Shown: in pieces, positions 26,362-35,445 of the stretch
How the letters are laid out: every line of letters starts with the position of its first letter
Numbering within the stretch: the first letter of the stretch is position 1
The notes under the pieces: model-generated
What the model was told of the DNA's origin: nothing
Databases searched by the model: none
What the model saw: the letters and a program-made list of their open reading frames with translations, nothing else
Translations under genes and position numbers: made by a program
Assembly (NCBI GenBank): GCA_019455325.1
Contig: JACFMQ010000009.1
Location: 1-64,000 of the forward strand
Source: Rhodocyclaceae bacterium
GTDB lineage: Bacteria; Pseudomonadota; Gammaproteobacteria; Burkholderiales; Rhodocyclaceae
DNA: 64,000 nucleotides
Direction of reading: 5' to 3'

Positions 26362-28668
26362 TCAGAAGTTCAGCTCCAGCGACGCGCCGAGCAGCCGGGG
26401 CCGATGGATGATCGGCGAGGTGATGTCGTTGTCCACCACCATCAGCCACTTGTCGGTGTCGAACAGGTTCTGCACGAACAGCGCCGCCCGTCCGCCCTTG
26501 AAGTTGTAGGCGAGCTGGACGTTGGCCACGTGGTAGGCGGATATCTTGCCGCGCGGGTCGTTGTCGAAATAGGAGTAATAGGTGTCGGAGAACATCACGT
26601 TGCCGCTCAGTTCGAAGCCGCGCGCGAATTTCCAGTTGGCGCCCAGGTTAGCGGTATAGGACGGCGCCCGGGCCAGCTTGTTGCCCTCGACGCCGCTGGC
26701 GGCGAAGCGCTTGATCTCGGTCCTGAGCAGGCCGAGGCTGGCGAAGACTTCCAGGTCGCGGCGGGCCAGCCAGCGAGCACCCAGTTCGGCGCCCTGGGTT
26801 TCTGCGCGGGCGGCGTTGCGGATGATCGCCGAGGTGCCGACGTAGTAGGGGAGCTGCATGTCCTCGTAATCGTTGTGGAAGACGTTGGCGGTCAGCTCCA
26901 GGCGGTCGTCGAGCAGGCGATGGCGGCTGTACAGCTCGTAGTTGACGACGTACTCCGGCTCGTAGGCGTAGGAGAGCACCGGCGTGCCAAAGGTGATGCC
27001 GACGCCGCCGGCGTTGTAGCCGCGCGCCACCGAGGCGCCCAGCGTATGTCCGGGAGCCGGCTTCCAGGCGAAGTTCAGCTTCGGCAGGAAGGTGTCGTAG
27101 GTCTCGTCGTGATCGACCCGCACGGTCGCGCTGCCGCCCTTGCGGCGGCGATGCTCGCGCTCCATGCGGGCGGACAGCGTGACGTCGAGCTGCGGGCGCA
27201 GCGCGTAGGTCGCCTCGGCGAAGGCCGAGGCCGTCGTCGTCTCGTCGTCGAAGGTGCTGCCGCCGTAGAGATTGACGAATTCGTCCTGGGTGCTGTGGAA
27301 GTAGCGCAGCCCGGCGAGGCCGCGCAGGTCGCCGGCGTCGAAGCGGACCAGGGGCTCGACCTGGAACTCGCGGCCGTCGATGCTGGCGTGCTGGATCGTC
27401 GGCAGGGTCAGCCGGTCGTTGGCGAATTTGGTGTAGATCACCTTGCTTTCCAGCGCGATCCGGTCGGAAAGCCGCCAGGCGAGGTCCCAGGCGCCGCTGG
27501 TCGACTCGGTCTCGAAGACCGGCCGGTAGGGCGAGAAGCGCGGCCCCTGCTGCGCCGGCGGCGGGATCAGGGCCTCGTTCTGCGGCGCCCGGCTGTCGTA
27601 GTGGCTGATCGACAGCATGCTGCTCAGGCCGGGGACCGCGGCCGGCTTGTAGAGCAGCTTGGCGCGGGCGGTGGTGATCTCGAAGCGGCGCGGGTCGCCG
27701 ACCGGCTGGTAGGAAGCCATGTTCACGTGGCTTTCGCGCTTCTGGCGATCGGCGCTGAAGCGGAAGGCCAGTTCGTTGTCCACCAGCGGGCCGGAGATCA
27801 TCGCCGCGAGCTGCGACGTTCCCTGTTCGCCGATGCCGCCCTTGACCGCCGCCTCGTGGAAGAAGGACGGATCGCGCGAGCTGAGCACGACCGCGCCGGC
27901 AATCGCGTTGCGGCCCTGGATGTGGCTTTGCGGGCCGCGGAAGACTTCGACCTGTTCGAGATCCCAGACCGACTGCGGGCCGAAGGCGAGTTCGTTGTAG
28001 GTCAGCGATCGCCCGTCGACCGACAGGTTCAGGCGCGGGCGGGTGCCGCCGAGAAAGGCGTAGGCGCCGCGCGCCGGGCCGGAGCCGTCGACGCCGCGGA
28101 CGGTCGGCAGGTCGTTGCCGCTGCCCACGTCGAGCACGTTCGGCGTCTGCTGCAGCAGGTCGCGGACGCCGTTGGCGCCGGCCAGGGATTCGATCCGCTC
28201 GGCGTCGTAGATTTCCACGCTGGAACTGGTGTCGAGCAGGGAGCGGGCCGATTTCTCGCCGGTGACGATGATCTCGGAAAGCGCGGTTTCGCGCCTGTCG
28301 CGGGGGATTTCGGGGCTGCGGCGCAGGGAATGGATGCCTCCCGCCAGCTCGACCAGCTCGTAGCCGCTGCCGGCCAGGATTCGGGCGAAGCCCTCGGCCG
28401 CCGTGAGGTTGCCGCGCACGCCCTGGCTGTTCCGGCCGGCGACCAGGGCCGGGTCGAAGGACAGCCGGATGCCGGCCAGCGCCGCGAACTGTGCGAGCAC
28501 GTCGCCGAGCGGGCCGGCCGCGATGTCGTAATGCTTGCGGGCGGCGGCGCCCGCTTCGGCGGCCGGGGCGGCCGCCGGCAGCGCGGCGAGGCCGGCGCCG
28601 ATCAGCGCCAGATGGATGGCCAGGACAATGGCGCGGGGTCGGCTGGCAATACGGGCGTGCTGGAACAT
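26362..28668 (-). CDS. TonB-dependent siderophore receptor with STN signalling domain
   Basis: The protein (768 residues from the chosen ATG, MFQHARIASRPRA, which has AAAGGA upstream) has a signal peptide and an N-terminal STN domain (KHYDIAAGPLGDVLAQFAAL to about residue 110), typical of FecA-type transducers. A plug domain with NVLDVGSGNDLPTVRGVDGSG and a 22-strand barrel ending RLLGASLELNF follow. It takes up a ferric chelate through the outer membrane and signals to the FecR protein encoded upstream, which controls the FecI sigma factor. The ligand is unknown. It lies 109 bases after fecR. Confidence 0.95.
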   Translation of the reverse strand: MFQHARIASRPRAIVLAIHLALIGAGLAALPAAAPAAEAGAAARKHYDIAAGPLGDVLAQFAALAGIRLSFDPALVAGRNSQGVRGNLTAAEGFARILAGSGYELVELAGGIHSLRRSPEIPRDRRETALSEIIVTGEKSARSLLDTSSSVEIYDAERIESLAGANGVRDLLQQTPNVLDVGSGNDLPTVRGVDGSGPARGAYAFLGGTRPRLNLSVDGRSLTYNELAFGPQSVWDLEQVEVFRGPQSHIQGRNAIAGAVVLSSRDPSFFHEAAVKGGIGEQGTSQLAAMISGPLVDNELAFRFSADRQKRESHVNMASYQPVGDPRRFEITTARAKLLYKPAAVPGLSSMLSISHYDSRAPQNEALIPPPAQQGPRFSPYRPVFETESTSGAWDLAWRLSDRIALESKVIYTKFANDRLTLPTIQHASIDGREFQVEPLVRFDAGDLRGLAGLRYFHSTQDEFVNLYGGSTFDDETTTASAFAEATYALRPQLDVTLSARMEREHRRRKGGSATVRVDHDETYDTFLPKLNFAWKPAPGHTLGASVARGYNAGGVGITFGTPVLSYAYEPEYVVNYELYSRHRLLDDRLELTANVFHNDYEDMQLPYYVGTSAIIRNAARAETQGAELGARWLARRDLEVFASLGLLRTEIKRFAASGVEGNKLARAPSYTANLGANWKFARGFELSGNVMFSDTYYSYFDNDPRGKISAYHVANVQLAYNFKGGRAALFVQNLFDTDKWLMVVDNDITSPIIHRPRLLGASLELNF

Positions 28669-28777
28669 GGAGACGATCCTTTCTGCGTTCGGCGTGTCGC
28701 GGGGAGCGCGGAATTGCGCTGTCACCCGGTACACCGGACGAGACGGAAAAAGGTGTCAGCCTTCGTTGCGCACCCCG

Positions 28778-29710
28778 TCAGCCGCGGGGTTCGAGGCTGA
28801 CCCAGTAGCGGGTCATGCGGTGCATGGCGAGGGGGCGCGTGCGCAGCAGGAGATCGAGGCTGGCGTCGGTGTCGTCGAGCGGAAAGGCGCCGGAGACGCG
28901 CAGCTCGGCGACCGCCGGGTGGCAGCGCAGCACGCCCTGGCGGTAGCGTGCGATTTCCTCGACCCAGTCGGCCAGGCGCATGTCGCGGGCGACCAGCATG
29001 CCCTCGCGCCACAGGGTGTCGCTGTCGTCGGCCGGCTGCGCCGCCCCGATGCGGCGTGCGTCGAAGACGGCCTGCTCACCGGCGTGCAGCACCTGCCGGG
29101 CGCCGTTGCCGGCGGCGATCTCGACGGCGCCCGCGTAGACCGCCAGGCGCGTGGCGTCGGGCAGTTGCCGCACGGAAAAGCGGGTGCCGATCGGGCGCAG
29201 CTCGCCCTCTCCGGTCTGCACGACGAACGGCCGCGGATCGCCGGCGGTGGCGATCAGCACCTCGCCGGCGACGAGCCGCAGGCGCCTTTCCCGGTCGCCG
29301 AACAGCACGTCCACCGCGCTGGCGGTGTTGAGCGTCAGCCGGGAGCCGTCGGCCAGGTGCACGGTCTGCCGCTCGCCGACGGCGGTCCGGTAGTCCGCCT
29401 GCCAAGCGTCCCAGGGCCGGTGGCGCCACAGCAGCCAGGCGCCGGGCGCGGCCAGGCCGACCGCGCCGAGGCCGCGCAGGAAGCGCCGCCGCCCGTTGCC
29501 GCGGATTCTCGACAGGGCCTGCCGCCCGATGCCGCCCGGCAACTGCCGGAAGCTCTGCAGCACGCTTTCGGCGCTGCGCCAGGCGGCGGCGTGCTCGGGG
29601 CTGCGCCCGCGCCAGCGCTCGAACTCGGCGGCCAGCGCCGGGCTCTTCTCCTCGGACTGCAGGCGCACCAGCCAGTCGGCGGCTTCCTTCAGCAGTTCGT
29701 TGCGGGGCAT
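28778..29710 (-). CDS. FecR-family anti-sigma/sigma regulator
   Basis: This 310-residue protein has a cytoplasmic DUF4880/FecR N-terminus (EAADWLVRLQSEEKSPALAAEFERW with AAWRSAESV), one membrane segment near residue 80-97, and a periplasmic FecR domain (GERQTVHLADGSRLTLNTASAVDV, then GTRFSVRQLPDATRLAVYAGAVE). It relays the signal from the STN domain of the receptor to the sigma factor. Its ATG lies 3 bases after the sigma factor stop. The end contains a secretin/TonB short-N-like segment (GVLRCHPAVAELRVSGAF). Confidence 0.95.
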   Translation of the reverse strand: MPRNELLKEAADWLVRLQSEEKSPALAAEFERWRGRSPEHAAAWRSAESVLQSFRQLPGGIGRQALSRIRGNGRRRFLRGLGAVGLAAPGAWLLWRHRPWDAWQADYRTAVGERQTVHLADGSRLTLNTASAVDVLFGDRERRLRLVAGEVLIATAGDPRPFVVQTGEGELRPIGTRFSVRQLPDATRLAVYAGAVEIAAGNGARQVLHAGEQAVFDARRIGAAQPADDSDTLWREGMLVARDMRLADWVEEIARYRQGVLRCHPAVAELRVSGAFPLDDTDASLDLLLRTRPLAMHRMTRYWVSLEPRG

Positions 29711-29713
29711 GGC

Positions 29714-30214
29714 TCAGAGGGCTTGCATGCAGGCCAGGAAGCCGGCCCGCATGTGGCGCTTGACGGTGGCCAGCGAAATGCCGAGGCGGGCGGCGACCTG
29801 CGGATAGGTGAGGCCGTCGAGCTGGGCGAGCAGGAAGGTCTCCCGGGTGCGCGCCGGCATCGCGCGCAGCATGGCCTCGATCCGGCACAGGGCTTCCAGG
29901 ATCAGCAGGCGCTCCTCCGGCGACGGCGCCTCCGGCTCGGCCAGGTGGGCGATGCTCTCCAGGTAGGCGCGCTCCACCTCCCGGCGCCGCCAGTGGTCGA
30001 CGAGCAGGCCCTTGGCGATGTGGGAGAGCAGCGCCCGCGGCTCGCCGAGGTTCGGCAGGCGCTCCGACCGGAGCAGGCGGACGAAGGTGTCCTGCGCCAC
30101 GTCCGCGGCCTGCTGGCTGCATCCCAGCCGGCGCCGCAGCCAGTCGTGCAGCCAGCCGTGGTGGTCGGCGTAGATTTCGGCGATGGCCTCGGCGGGCGGC
30201 GTGACGGCGTTCAA
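29714..30214 (-). CDS. ECF sigma factor, FecI family
   Basis: This 166-residue protein has region 2 (IYADHHGWLHDWLRRRLGC, DVAQDTFVRLL, SHIAKGLLVDHWRRREVE) and region 4 (MPARTRETFLLAQLDGLTYPQVAARLGISLATVKRHM). FecI sigma factors turn on the receptor gene when the ferric ligand is present. The start is a TTG (codons TTG AAC GCC) with GGAGAG 8 bases upstream, as no ATG lies in a suitable place; this fits the family length. A Fur-box candidate lies about 30 bases upstream. Confidence 0.9.
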   Translation of the reverse strand: MNAVTPPAEAIAEIYADHHGWLHDWLRRRLGCSQQAADVAQDTFVRLLRSERLPNLGEPRALLSHIAKGLLVDHWRRREVERAYLESIAHLAEPEAPSPEERLLILEALCRIEAMLRAMPARTRETFLLAQLDGLTYPQVAARLGISLATVKRHMRAGFLACMQAL

Positions 30215-30243
30215 GCGGACTCTCCGGCGGGAGTGGCTGGACA

Positions 30244-30262
30244 AACAAGAATGGTTCTTATT
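30244..30262. promoter_or_regulatory. Fur-box candidate upstream of the FecI gene
   Basis: AACAAGAATGGTTCTTATT (leftward AATAAGAACCATTCTTGTT) resembles the 19-bp Fur consensus with AAGAA/TTCTT arms. It is an AT-rich island in GC-rich DNA, 30 bases before the fecI-like start, as expected for iron-starvation control of a FecIR system. Confidence 0.65.
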
Positions 30263-30318
30263 TTCCAGGCTTTGGCCGGTACGGTCAATCGAGCGGCGGC
30301 GCCGGACGGCGCCCCGGC

Positions 30319-32025
30319 TCAGCGCGCGTGGGCCGACGCTGCCTTGTTCCGGTACATCGCCTCGTCCGCGTACTTGAGCAGCTCGTCCGGGTCGGTCGCG
30401 TCTTCCGGCCAGCGGGCGGCGCCGATGGCGGCGCCGAGCGTCGCCGTCTCGCCGTCCGGGACGTTTTCCAGCGTCCGCAGGGGCGCCTCGATGACCGAGA
30501 CGAAGCGGGCGACGACGGCTTCCGGCGTCGTCACGTCGCGCGCCAGCACGACGAATTCGTCGCCGCCGAGCCGGGCCACCGCGTCGTCCGGCCGCAGGCT
30601 GGCCTGCAGGCGGCGCGCGATCTCGCGCAGCGCGCGGTCGCCGTCGTCGTGGCCGTAGGCGTCGTTGAGCGGCTTGAAGCGGTTGAGGTCGATGAAGAAC
30701 AGCGTGAACGGCCGGCTGCCCGGCGCGGTGGCGGCCTTGAGCCGGTGCGTCAGCGCCGTGCGGTTGGCGATGCCGGTCAGGCGGTCGGTGAACAGATCGG
30801 CGTGCATCTTGCTGAAATTGCGCGCCAGGTGGCCGACCTCGTCCTGCCGGGTGAGGTCGATGGGCACGTCGACGGCGCCGCGGCTGATGCGCTCGACGGC
30901 GTCGGACAGCGCCGCCACGTCGTGGGCGACGCGGCCGAACAGGCGGAGGCCGACGGCGACGACCAGCGACACCGCCAGCAGGCTGATGGCGAGCGCGATC
31001 CACACCTGGGTGTTGATGCCGGCGAGGATCTGCGCGCGCGGGATGGCGACCACGGCGATCCAGTCCAGCCCGGCGTCGTCGACGATGCGCTGGGCGGCGA
31101 CCAGCACCGCGCGGCCCGCGTGGTCGGCGGCGGTCACCGAGCGGATGCGGCCGGCGTCCGCGTCGGCCTCGTCGAACAGGGGCGCGACGCTGGCGTAGGC
31201 CGCGCGCACGATGGCGTCGCCGCTGTCGGGGACGCTCACCCGCAGCAGCGCGCCGTCCGCGCCGGCCTCCAGGCCGCTCATCCGGGAATCGGCGACGAGC
31301 AGGCCGTTCCGCTCGACGATGAAGGCCCGGCCCCGCTCGCCGACGTGCAGCGTGGCGACGAACCTGCCCAGCTCGCGCAGCGACACGTCGGTCGCCACCA
31401 CGCCGGCGAAGGCGCCGTCGGCGGCGAGCACCCGGCGCGCGCGCGTGATCACCAGATCCCGCGTGCCGAAATCGACGTAGACCGCCGTCCACGTGTCGTG
31501 CCCGGCGTCGCGCGCCAGTTGATACCAGATGCGCGTGCGCGGATCGAAGTGGTTCCTTTCCCGCGAGGTCAGGGTCGGCGCGCCGTCGATGCCGGCGATG
31601 CGGTAATAGCTGCGATGCTCGTCGGCGCGGAGCTTGAGGCGCAGCTCCGCGCCCTGCTCGCCGAGGCGCTTCAGGCCGAAGCCCTGGCCCGCCTCGTTGC
31701 CGTAATAGACGTAATCGTTGGGGTTGGTGTACATCGACGTGGCGACCCAGAAGCGGGTGCGCATGGCGTCCAGCTCCCCGCCGATGTCGGCGTCCGGCGG
31801 CACGCCGGCGGGAAAGGCCGCTTCCAGCACGGCGCCGGAACCGTGCACGTGGTGGCGCACGGCCTGGCCGATGCGCGAGACGATCTCCTGCATCAACTGC
31901 TCGGACAGGTCGCCGACGCTGCGGCTGCCCGCCCACCAGGAGGCGCCGACCAGGAGCAGCGCGGTGGCGGCGATCAGCGCCGCGTAGGGCAGGGTGAGCG
32001 AGACCTTGAGGGAGCGGACGTTCAT
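30319..32025 (-). CDS. Diguanylate cyclase with dCache and HAMP domains
   Basis: This 568-residue membrane protein has a helix at about 13-32, a periplasmic dCache domain (WYQLARDAGHDTWTAVYVDF and GVVATDVSLRELGRF are typical), a second helix (WIALAISLLAVSLVVAVGL), HAMP, and a C-terminal GGDEF domain. The active site is GGDEF near residue 487 with the inhibitory site RPDD five residues before it. It should make c-di-GMP in response to a periplasmic ligand. It lies 19 bases downstream of the M50-HlyD gene and may be the last gene of the adhesin cluster. Confidence 0.93.
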   Translation of the reverse strand: MNVRSLKVSLTLPYAALIAATALLLVGASWWAGSRSVGDLSEQLMQEIVSRIGQAVRHHVHGSGAVLEAAFPAGVPPDADIGGELDAMRTRFWVATSMYTNPNDYVYYGNEAGQGFGLKRLGEQGAELRLKLRADEHRSYYRIAGIDGAPTLTSRERNHFDPRTRIWYQLARDAGHDTWTAVYVDFGTRDLVITRARRVLAADGAFAGVVATDVSLRELGRFVATLHVGERGRAFIVERNGLLVADSRMSGLEAGADGALLRVSVPDSGDAIVRAAYASVAPLFDEADADAGRIRSVTAADHAGRAVLVAAQRIVDDAGLDWIAVVAIPRAQILAGINTQVWIALAISLLAVSLVVAVGLRLFGRVAHDVAALSDAVERISRGAVDVPIDLTRQDEVGHLARNFSKMHADLFTDRLTGIANRTALTHRLKAATAPGSRPFTLFFIDLNRFKPLNDAYGHDDGDRALREIARRLQASLRPDDAVARLGGDEFVVLARDVTTPEAVVARFVSVIEAPLRTLENVPDGETATLGAAIGAARWPEDATDPDELLKYADEAMYRNKAASAHAR

Positions 32026-32044
32026 GGCATGGCTGCGGGCGAGG

Positions 32045-34147
32045 TCAGAAGCCGCTCTCGCGCACCAGCACGGCCAGCGTGCCCCGGACGGCTTCCCAGG
32101 CGAGGCTGCGCGCCGCGCCCTCGATGCGCACGCTGCCGCGCAGTTCGCGCAGCTCGGGCGGCGGCGCGTCGAGCCGCAGGCGGACGCGGTACAGCGCCTC
32201 GGCCGGCGTCGCCTCCTGCTGTGCGGAAGACGGCGGCAGGGTGGCGAAGGGGCCGCCGTGGCGGCTGTCGAGCATCGGGTGGGCGAGACGCTGCGCCCGC
32301 GTCGAATCGATGGCCAGCACTTCCGCCGGCCACGCGCGCAGGCCGCCCTGCGGCAGGAACTCGGCGCGCGCGCCGGGCGCGATGCGCTCGACCAGGCGCT
32401 GCTCGACGTAGGCGTCGACCACCCAGCTCGTCGGATCGACGAGCACGCCGACCGCTTCCCTGACGCCCAGCCAGACCCCCGGCCGCAGCGTGCGGTCCAC
32501 GTCCAGCCAGTCGCCGTCGAACTCGGCGGCGATGCGCAGGCGCTCGACTTCGTCGCGCGTCGCCCGCGCCTCCGCCCGCTGCTCGTCCAGGCGCTGGGTG
32601 AGCGCCATCTGCTGCTCGACGCCGCCGTCGGTGTCCAGCAGGCCCGACAGCCGCCGTTCGAGCGCCTCCGCCGCGGCCGCGGCGCGCGACTCGCGGACCG
32701 CCAGGTCGGGCGCCGCGAAGCTCGCCAGCACCGTGCCGGCGCGCACGCCGCCCGGCGGCTGCAGGTCGACGAGCGGCGCCGGGAACGGCGCGAAGACGAA
32801 CTGCTGCCGCGCCGCGTGCGCGACGCCCGGCGCCGCCACGTCGAAGCGCCAGGGCACCGCCAAGAGGCCGCCGGCGAGCGCCAGGCCGGCGAGCAGCCGG
32901 CGCCGCCGCGCCGGCGCCACCTCCGGCCAGCGCGCCTTCCACACCGACAGCTCCGACCACGCCGGCCGCGCGATGAACCAGACGATCTCGACGAGCATCA
33001 GGAAGATGCCGAGCGCCTTGAAGAAGAACGCATACACCGCCCAGGCGATGCCGAGGAAGACGACCAGCCGGTACAGCCAGGTGGCCAGCGCGAAGCCGAC
33101 CAGCGCGCGGCGCGTGCGCGGCGCCAGCGGCTCCGGCCACGCATCGGCCAGCCCGAGCACGCGGCGGCGCAGCCAGACGCGCGCGTGCATGCCGGCGCGC
33201 TCGTGCAGGTTGGGGAAGTCGAGCGCGTCCGAGAGGATGAAGTAGCCGTCGAAGCGCATGAACGGGCTGACGTTCAAGGCCAGCGACAGCACCCAGCCGG
33301 TGGTCGCCAGGTACAGCGCCGCCTGCCGCAGCGGCCCGTCGTCGAGCAGCGCCCAGAGCAGCGTAGCGAGGCCGGCCAGCGCCATCTCGACGGCGATGCC
33401 GGCCGACGAGATGGCCAGCCGCTGGCGGTGCGAGCGCAGGCGCCAGGATTCGCCGGTGTCGGTGTAGAGCATCGGCCACATCACGAGAAAGGCCACGCCC
33501 ATGTGCGCCACGCGCACGCCCTGCCGGGTGGCGACGAGCGCGTGCCCCAGCTCGTGCAGGGTCTTGGAGACGACCAGCGCGAGCAGGAAGCCGACGATGC
33601 CGGCCGGCGTCAGGATGTCGAGCACGCCGTGCGTGAAGGCTTCCCACTGGCGGGCGACGAGCGCCAGACCGAGCAGGCTGGCGGCGCAGACCGCGACCAG
33701 CGCGGCCGGCGAGAACAGCGGTTCGACGAGCGGCGCCAGCCGCGCCAGGAAGCGTTCCGGCCGCACCAGCGGCACGCGGATGAACAGATAGTGGTGCAGC
33801 CACCAGCGCCAGTGCCGCCAGCCCGGCTGGCGCAGTTGCCGGAGCAGTTGCTGGCGCCCGTTCTCGGTCGGCGCCAGCAGTTGATGGCGTTCGAGGAAGG
33901 CGGCGAAATCCTCCACCTGCGCGGCGTCGACCGCCAGCGTCGTGTGCGCCGCGATGTCCGCGGCGATCGCCGCCGGATCGCCCGGCCAGCGCAGCAGGCA
34001 CTCGTATTCCAGCCAGCCGATGCGGTAGAAGCGGTTGGTCACCGGGTCCTGGATCGCCCAGGCCGGCGCGCCGTCCCGGTCGGGCGCCGACTCGTGCAGG
34101 CGCAGATCCTGGCGCAGGGGCGGGAGCGCGGCGGCCGTGGCCGTCAT
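32045..34147 (-). CDS. M50 site-2 protease fused to HlyD-type adaptor
   Basis: This 700-residue inner-membrane protein has a PqqD-like N-terminal segment (NRFYRIGWLEYECLLRW, about 30-110), then an M50 metalloprotease core with H198ELGH202 and the second ligand region FMRFDGYFILSD (D300). Further membrane helices reach to about 430, and a C-terminal HlyD-like barrel-sandwich and coiled-coil region follows (GGVRAGTVLASFAAPDLAVRESR, VVDAYVEQRLVERIAPG). Metal ligands are intact. Such fusions occur beside giant secreted proteins and may process or guide the exported chain. The ATG overlaps the vapC stop (ATGA). Confidence 0.9.
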   Translation of the reverse strand: MTATAAALPPLRQDLRLHESAPDRDGAPAWAIQDPVTNRFYRIGWLEYECLLRWPGDPAAIAADIAAHTTLAVDAAQVEDFAAFLERHQLLAPTENGRQQLLRQLRQPGWRHWRWWLHHYLFIRVPLVRPERFLARLAPLVEPLFSPAALVAVCAASLLGLALVARQWEAFTHGVLDILTPAGIVGFLLALVVSKTLHELGHALVATRQGVRVAHMGVAFLVMWPMLYTDTGESWRLRSHRQRLAISSAGIAVEMALAGLATLLWALLDDGPLRQAALYLATTGWVLSLALNVSPFMRFDGYFILSDALDFPNLHERAGMHARVWLRRRVLGLADAWPEPLAPRTRRALVGFALATWLYRLVVFLGIAWAVYAFFFKALGIFLMLVEIVWFIARPAWSELSVWKARWPEVAPARRRRLLAGLALAGGLLAVPWRFDVAAPGVAHAARQQFVFAPFPAPLVDLQPPGGVRAGTVLASFAAPDLAVRESRAAAAAEALERRLSGLLDTDGGVEQQMALTQRLDEQRAEARATRDEVERLRIAAEFDGDWLDVDRTLRPGVWLGVREAVGVLVDPTSWVVDAYVEQRLVERIAPGARAEFLPQGGLRAWPAEVLAIDSTRAQRLAHPMLDSRHGGPFATLPPSSAQQEATPAEALYRVRLRLDAPPPELRELRGSVRIEGAARSLAWEAVRGTLAVLVRESGF

Positions 34148-34551
34148 CTGCCTTCCAGTTCGATCAAGCGCAAACCGGGCAGATCGGCGAAATCCGCAGG
34201 GTTCAGGGTGAGCAGGGCATAGCCGTGCTCGATGGCCTGCGCGGCGATCCACAGATCGTTGTAGCGCGGTCGCGGCGAGCGCCCCATTCGTTTCACGGTG
34301 GCTGCGAGCATCCCGAATGCGCCGGCCGTGGCCTGCGTGACCGGCAGCCTGGGGCACGCCTCGATCTGCCGCAGGCTGGCGGCACGAGCCGCCCGCACGG
34401 CCGGATCGGCGCAGGCTTCCACGCCGAAGGCCAGTTCCCCCAACGACACCACCGAAATGAAAACCGGCGCGTCGCCGGTGGCGGCGATCACGCGCCGGCC
34501 GTCCACCCGGCCAATCGTCAGGCCGATCCACACGCAACTGTCGAGAATCAC
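34144..34551 (-). CDS. PIN-domain toxin (VapC family)
   Basis: This 135-residue protein has PIN acidic residues: ILDSCVW at the start, SLGELAFGVE in the middle, RYNDLWIAAQAIEHGYALLTLNPADF later. These are the Mg-dependent nuclease positions. The start is the GTG that overlaps the antitoxin stop (GTGA). VapC toxins cleave tRNA or rRNA. Its stop overlaps the ATG of the M50 gene, so the toxin-antitoxin pair is welded into the adhesin cluster. Confidence 0.92.
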   Translation of the reverse strand: MILDSCVWIGLTIGRVDGRRVIAATGDAPVFISVVSLGELAFGVEACADPAVRAARAASLRQIEACPRLPVTQATAGAFGMLAATVKRMGRSPRPRYNDLWIAAQAIEHGYALLTLNPADFADLPGLRLIELEGR

Positions 34552-34802
34552 GCCCACGGGTCGCGCACCGTCTCGTCGAACCCGGCGTCCCGCTCTGCCA
34601 GCCACGCTTCGCCCTGCTGCGGCGTGAGCGTCGTGCGCAGGCCGGCCAGCACCTGACTTGCCGTCCGGGTCGACTCCGGCGGCACGATGCGGGCAATCGG
34701 GATGTGATTGCGTTCCACGGTGATCGTTTCGCCGCGCATGGCCACGGTATCCAGAATCGCCCGTGTATTCCTTGCCAGATCGGTTGCCGAGATCGTTCGC
34801 AT
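34548..34802 (-). CDS. Phd/YefM-family antitoxin
   Basis: This 84-residue protein has the Phd N-terminal DNA-binding pattern MRTISATDLARNTRAILDTV followed by ETITVERNHIPIARIVPP, and a short acidic C-terminal toxin-binding tail (AWLAERDAGFDETVRDPWA). An AAAGGAG ribosome site lies 6 bases before the ATG. It is coupled to the PIN toxin by a GTGA overlap. Its own AT-rich promoter region with a palindrome is at 34803-34860. Confidence 0.92.
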   Translation of the reverse strand: MRTISATDLARNTRAILDTVAMRGETITVERNHIPIARIVPPESTRTASQVLAGLRTTLTPQQGEAWLAERDAGFDETVRDPWA

Positions 34803-34826
34803 GTTCGACTCCTTTCGCTATGTATC

Positions 34827-34836
34827 AATACGTATT
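34827..34836. promoter_or_regulatory. Antitoxin operator candidate
   Basis: AATACGTATT is a perfect 10-bp palindrome in a low-GC patch 24 bases before the Phd-like antitoxin start. Phd/YefM antitoxins bind short palindromes in their own promoter, so this is the likely autoregulatory site. Confidence 0.5.
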
Positions 34837-34879
34837 TTACACGTTTGACACATGGCGCCCGGTATCCCACGCCGCTTCA

Positions 34880-34945
34880 TCACCCGCGCCACTCGCGCAG
34901 CGTGGCCAGCGGCTGGCGCAGCGGAGGGAGGGCGGCGGCGGTCAT
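34880..34945 (-). pseudogene. Chimeric relic: M50 gene start joined to HlyD gene end
   Basis: This 21-codon open frame reads MTAAALPPLRQ then PLATLREWRG. The first part matches the start of the M50 gene at 34147 (MTATAAALPPLRQ), and the second matches the end of the HlyD/GAF protein whose gene stops at 39375 (LRRPLATLREWSGW). The DNA agrees as well, with one 3-base gap in the HlyD part and 6 bases missing in the M50 part. Its ATG overlaps the cheY-like stop (ATGA), as the M50 ATG overlaps the vapC stop. It is best explained as the scar of a tandem duplication followed by deletion. Confidence 0.8.
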
Positions 34946-35424
34946 TCACCTTCCAGCATGGGGTTCGCCGCCCCGCCCTGCTCCGCCTTCTTCTGCGCGG
35001 TCAACGCCTTCCTCTGCTCGATTTCCGCCATCAGTTTCTCCGGCACGACCACCCGCTTGCAGGCTTTCTCGATCGCCTCGTAGATCTTGTGCTCCTGGAA
35101 GGGCTTGATGACGTAGCCGCGCGCGCCGGCCTTGAGGGCTTCCAGCACCATCTTTTCCTGCCCGTGCGAAGTCACCATGACGATTTTCGCGTCGGGAAAC
35201 TCGGCCATGATCTGGCGCGTGGCTTCGATGCCGTCCATGCCGGGCATGGTGATGTCCATCGTCACCACGTCGGGCCGGGCGCTGCGGTAGGAAGCCACCG
35301 CCGCCTTGCCGCTGGCTGCGGTGGCGGCGATATGGTAGCCGAGCGGTTCCAGCATCATGCTCAGTTTGCGCACGGTAATCGGGGAATCGTCGACGATCAT
35401 CACGCGCAGTGCGTCGTAATTCAT
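34942..35424 (-). CDS. CheY-like response regulator
   Basis: This 160-residue protein is a single receiver domain: acidic pair VDDS, phospho-acceptor Asp in VVTMDITMPGMDG, Thr/Ser in MVTSHG and Lys in VIKPF. A charged tail of about 35 residues follows, without an output domain. It is the last gene of the cassette GGDEF protein, CheA-like kinase, CheX-like phosphatase, CheY, so it probably takes phosphate from the kinase and loses it through CheX. The target is unknown. Confidence 0.93.
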   Translation of the reverse strand: MNYDALRVMIVDDSPITVRKLSMMLEPLGYHIAATAASGKAAVASYRSARPDVVTMDITMPGMDGIEATRQIMAEFPDAKIVMVTSHGQEKMVLEALKAGARGYVIKPFQEHKIYEAIEKACKRVVVPEKLMAEIEQRKALTAQKKAEQGGAANPMLEGE

Positions 35425-35445
35425 GGGTGCTCCCTCACTAGAAAA

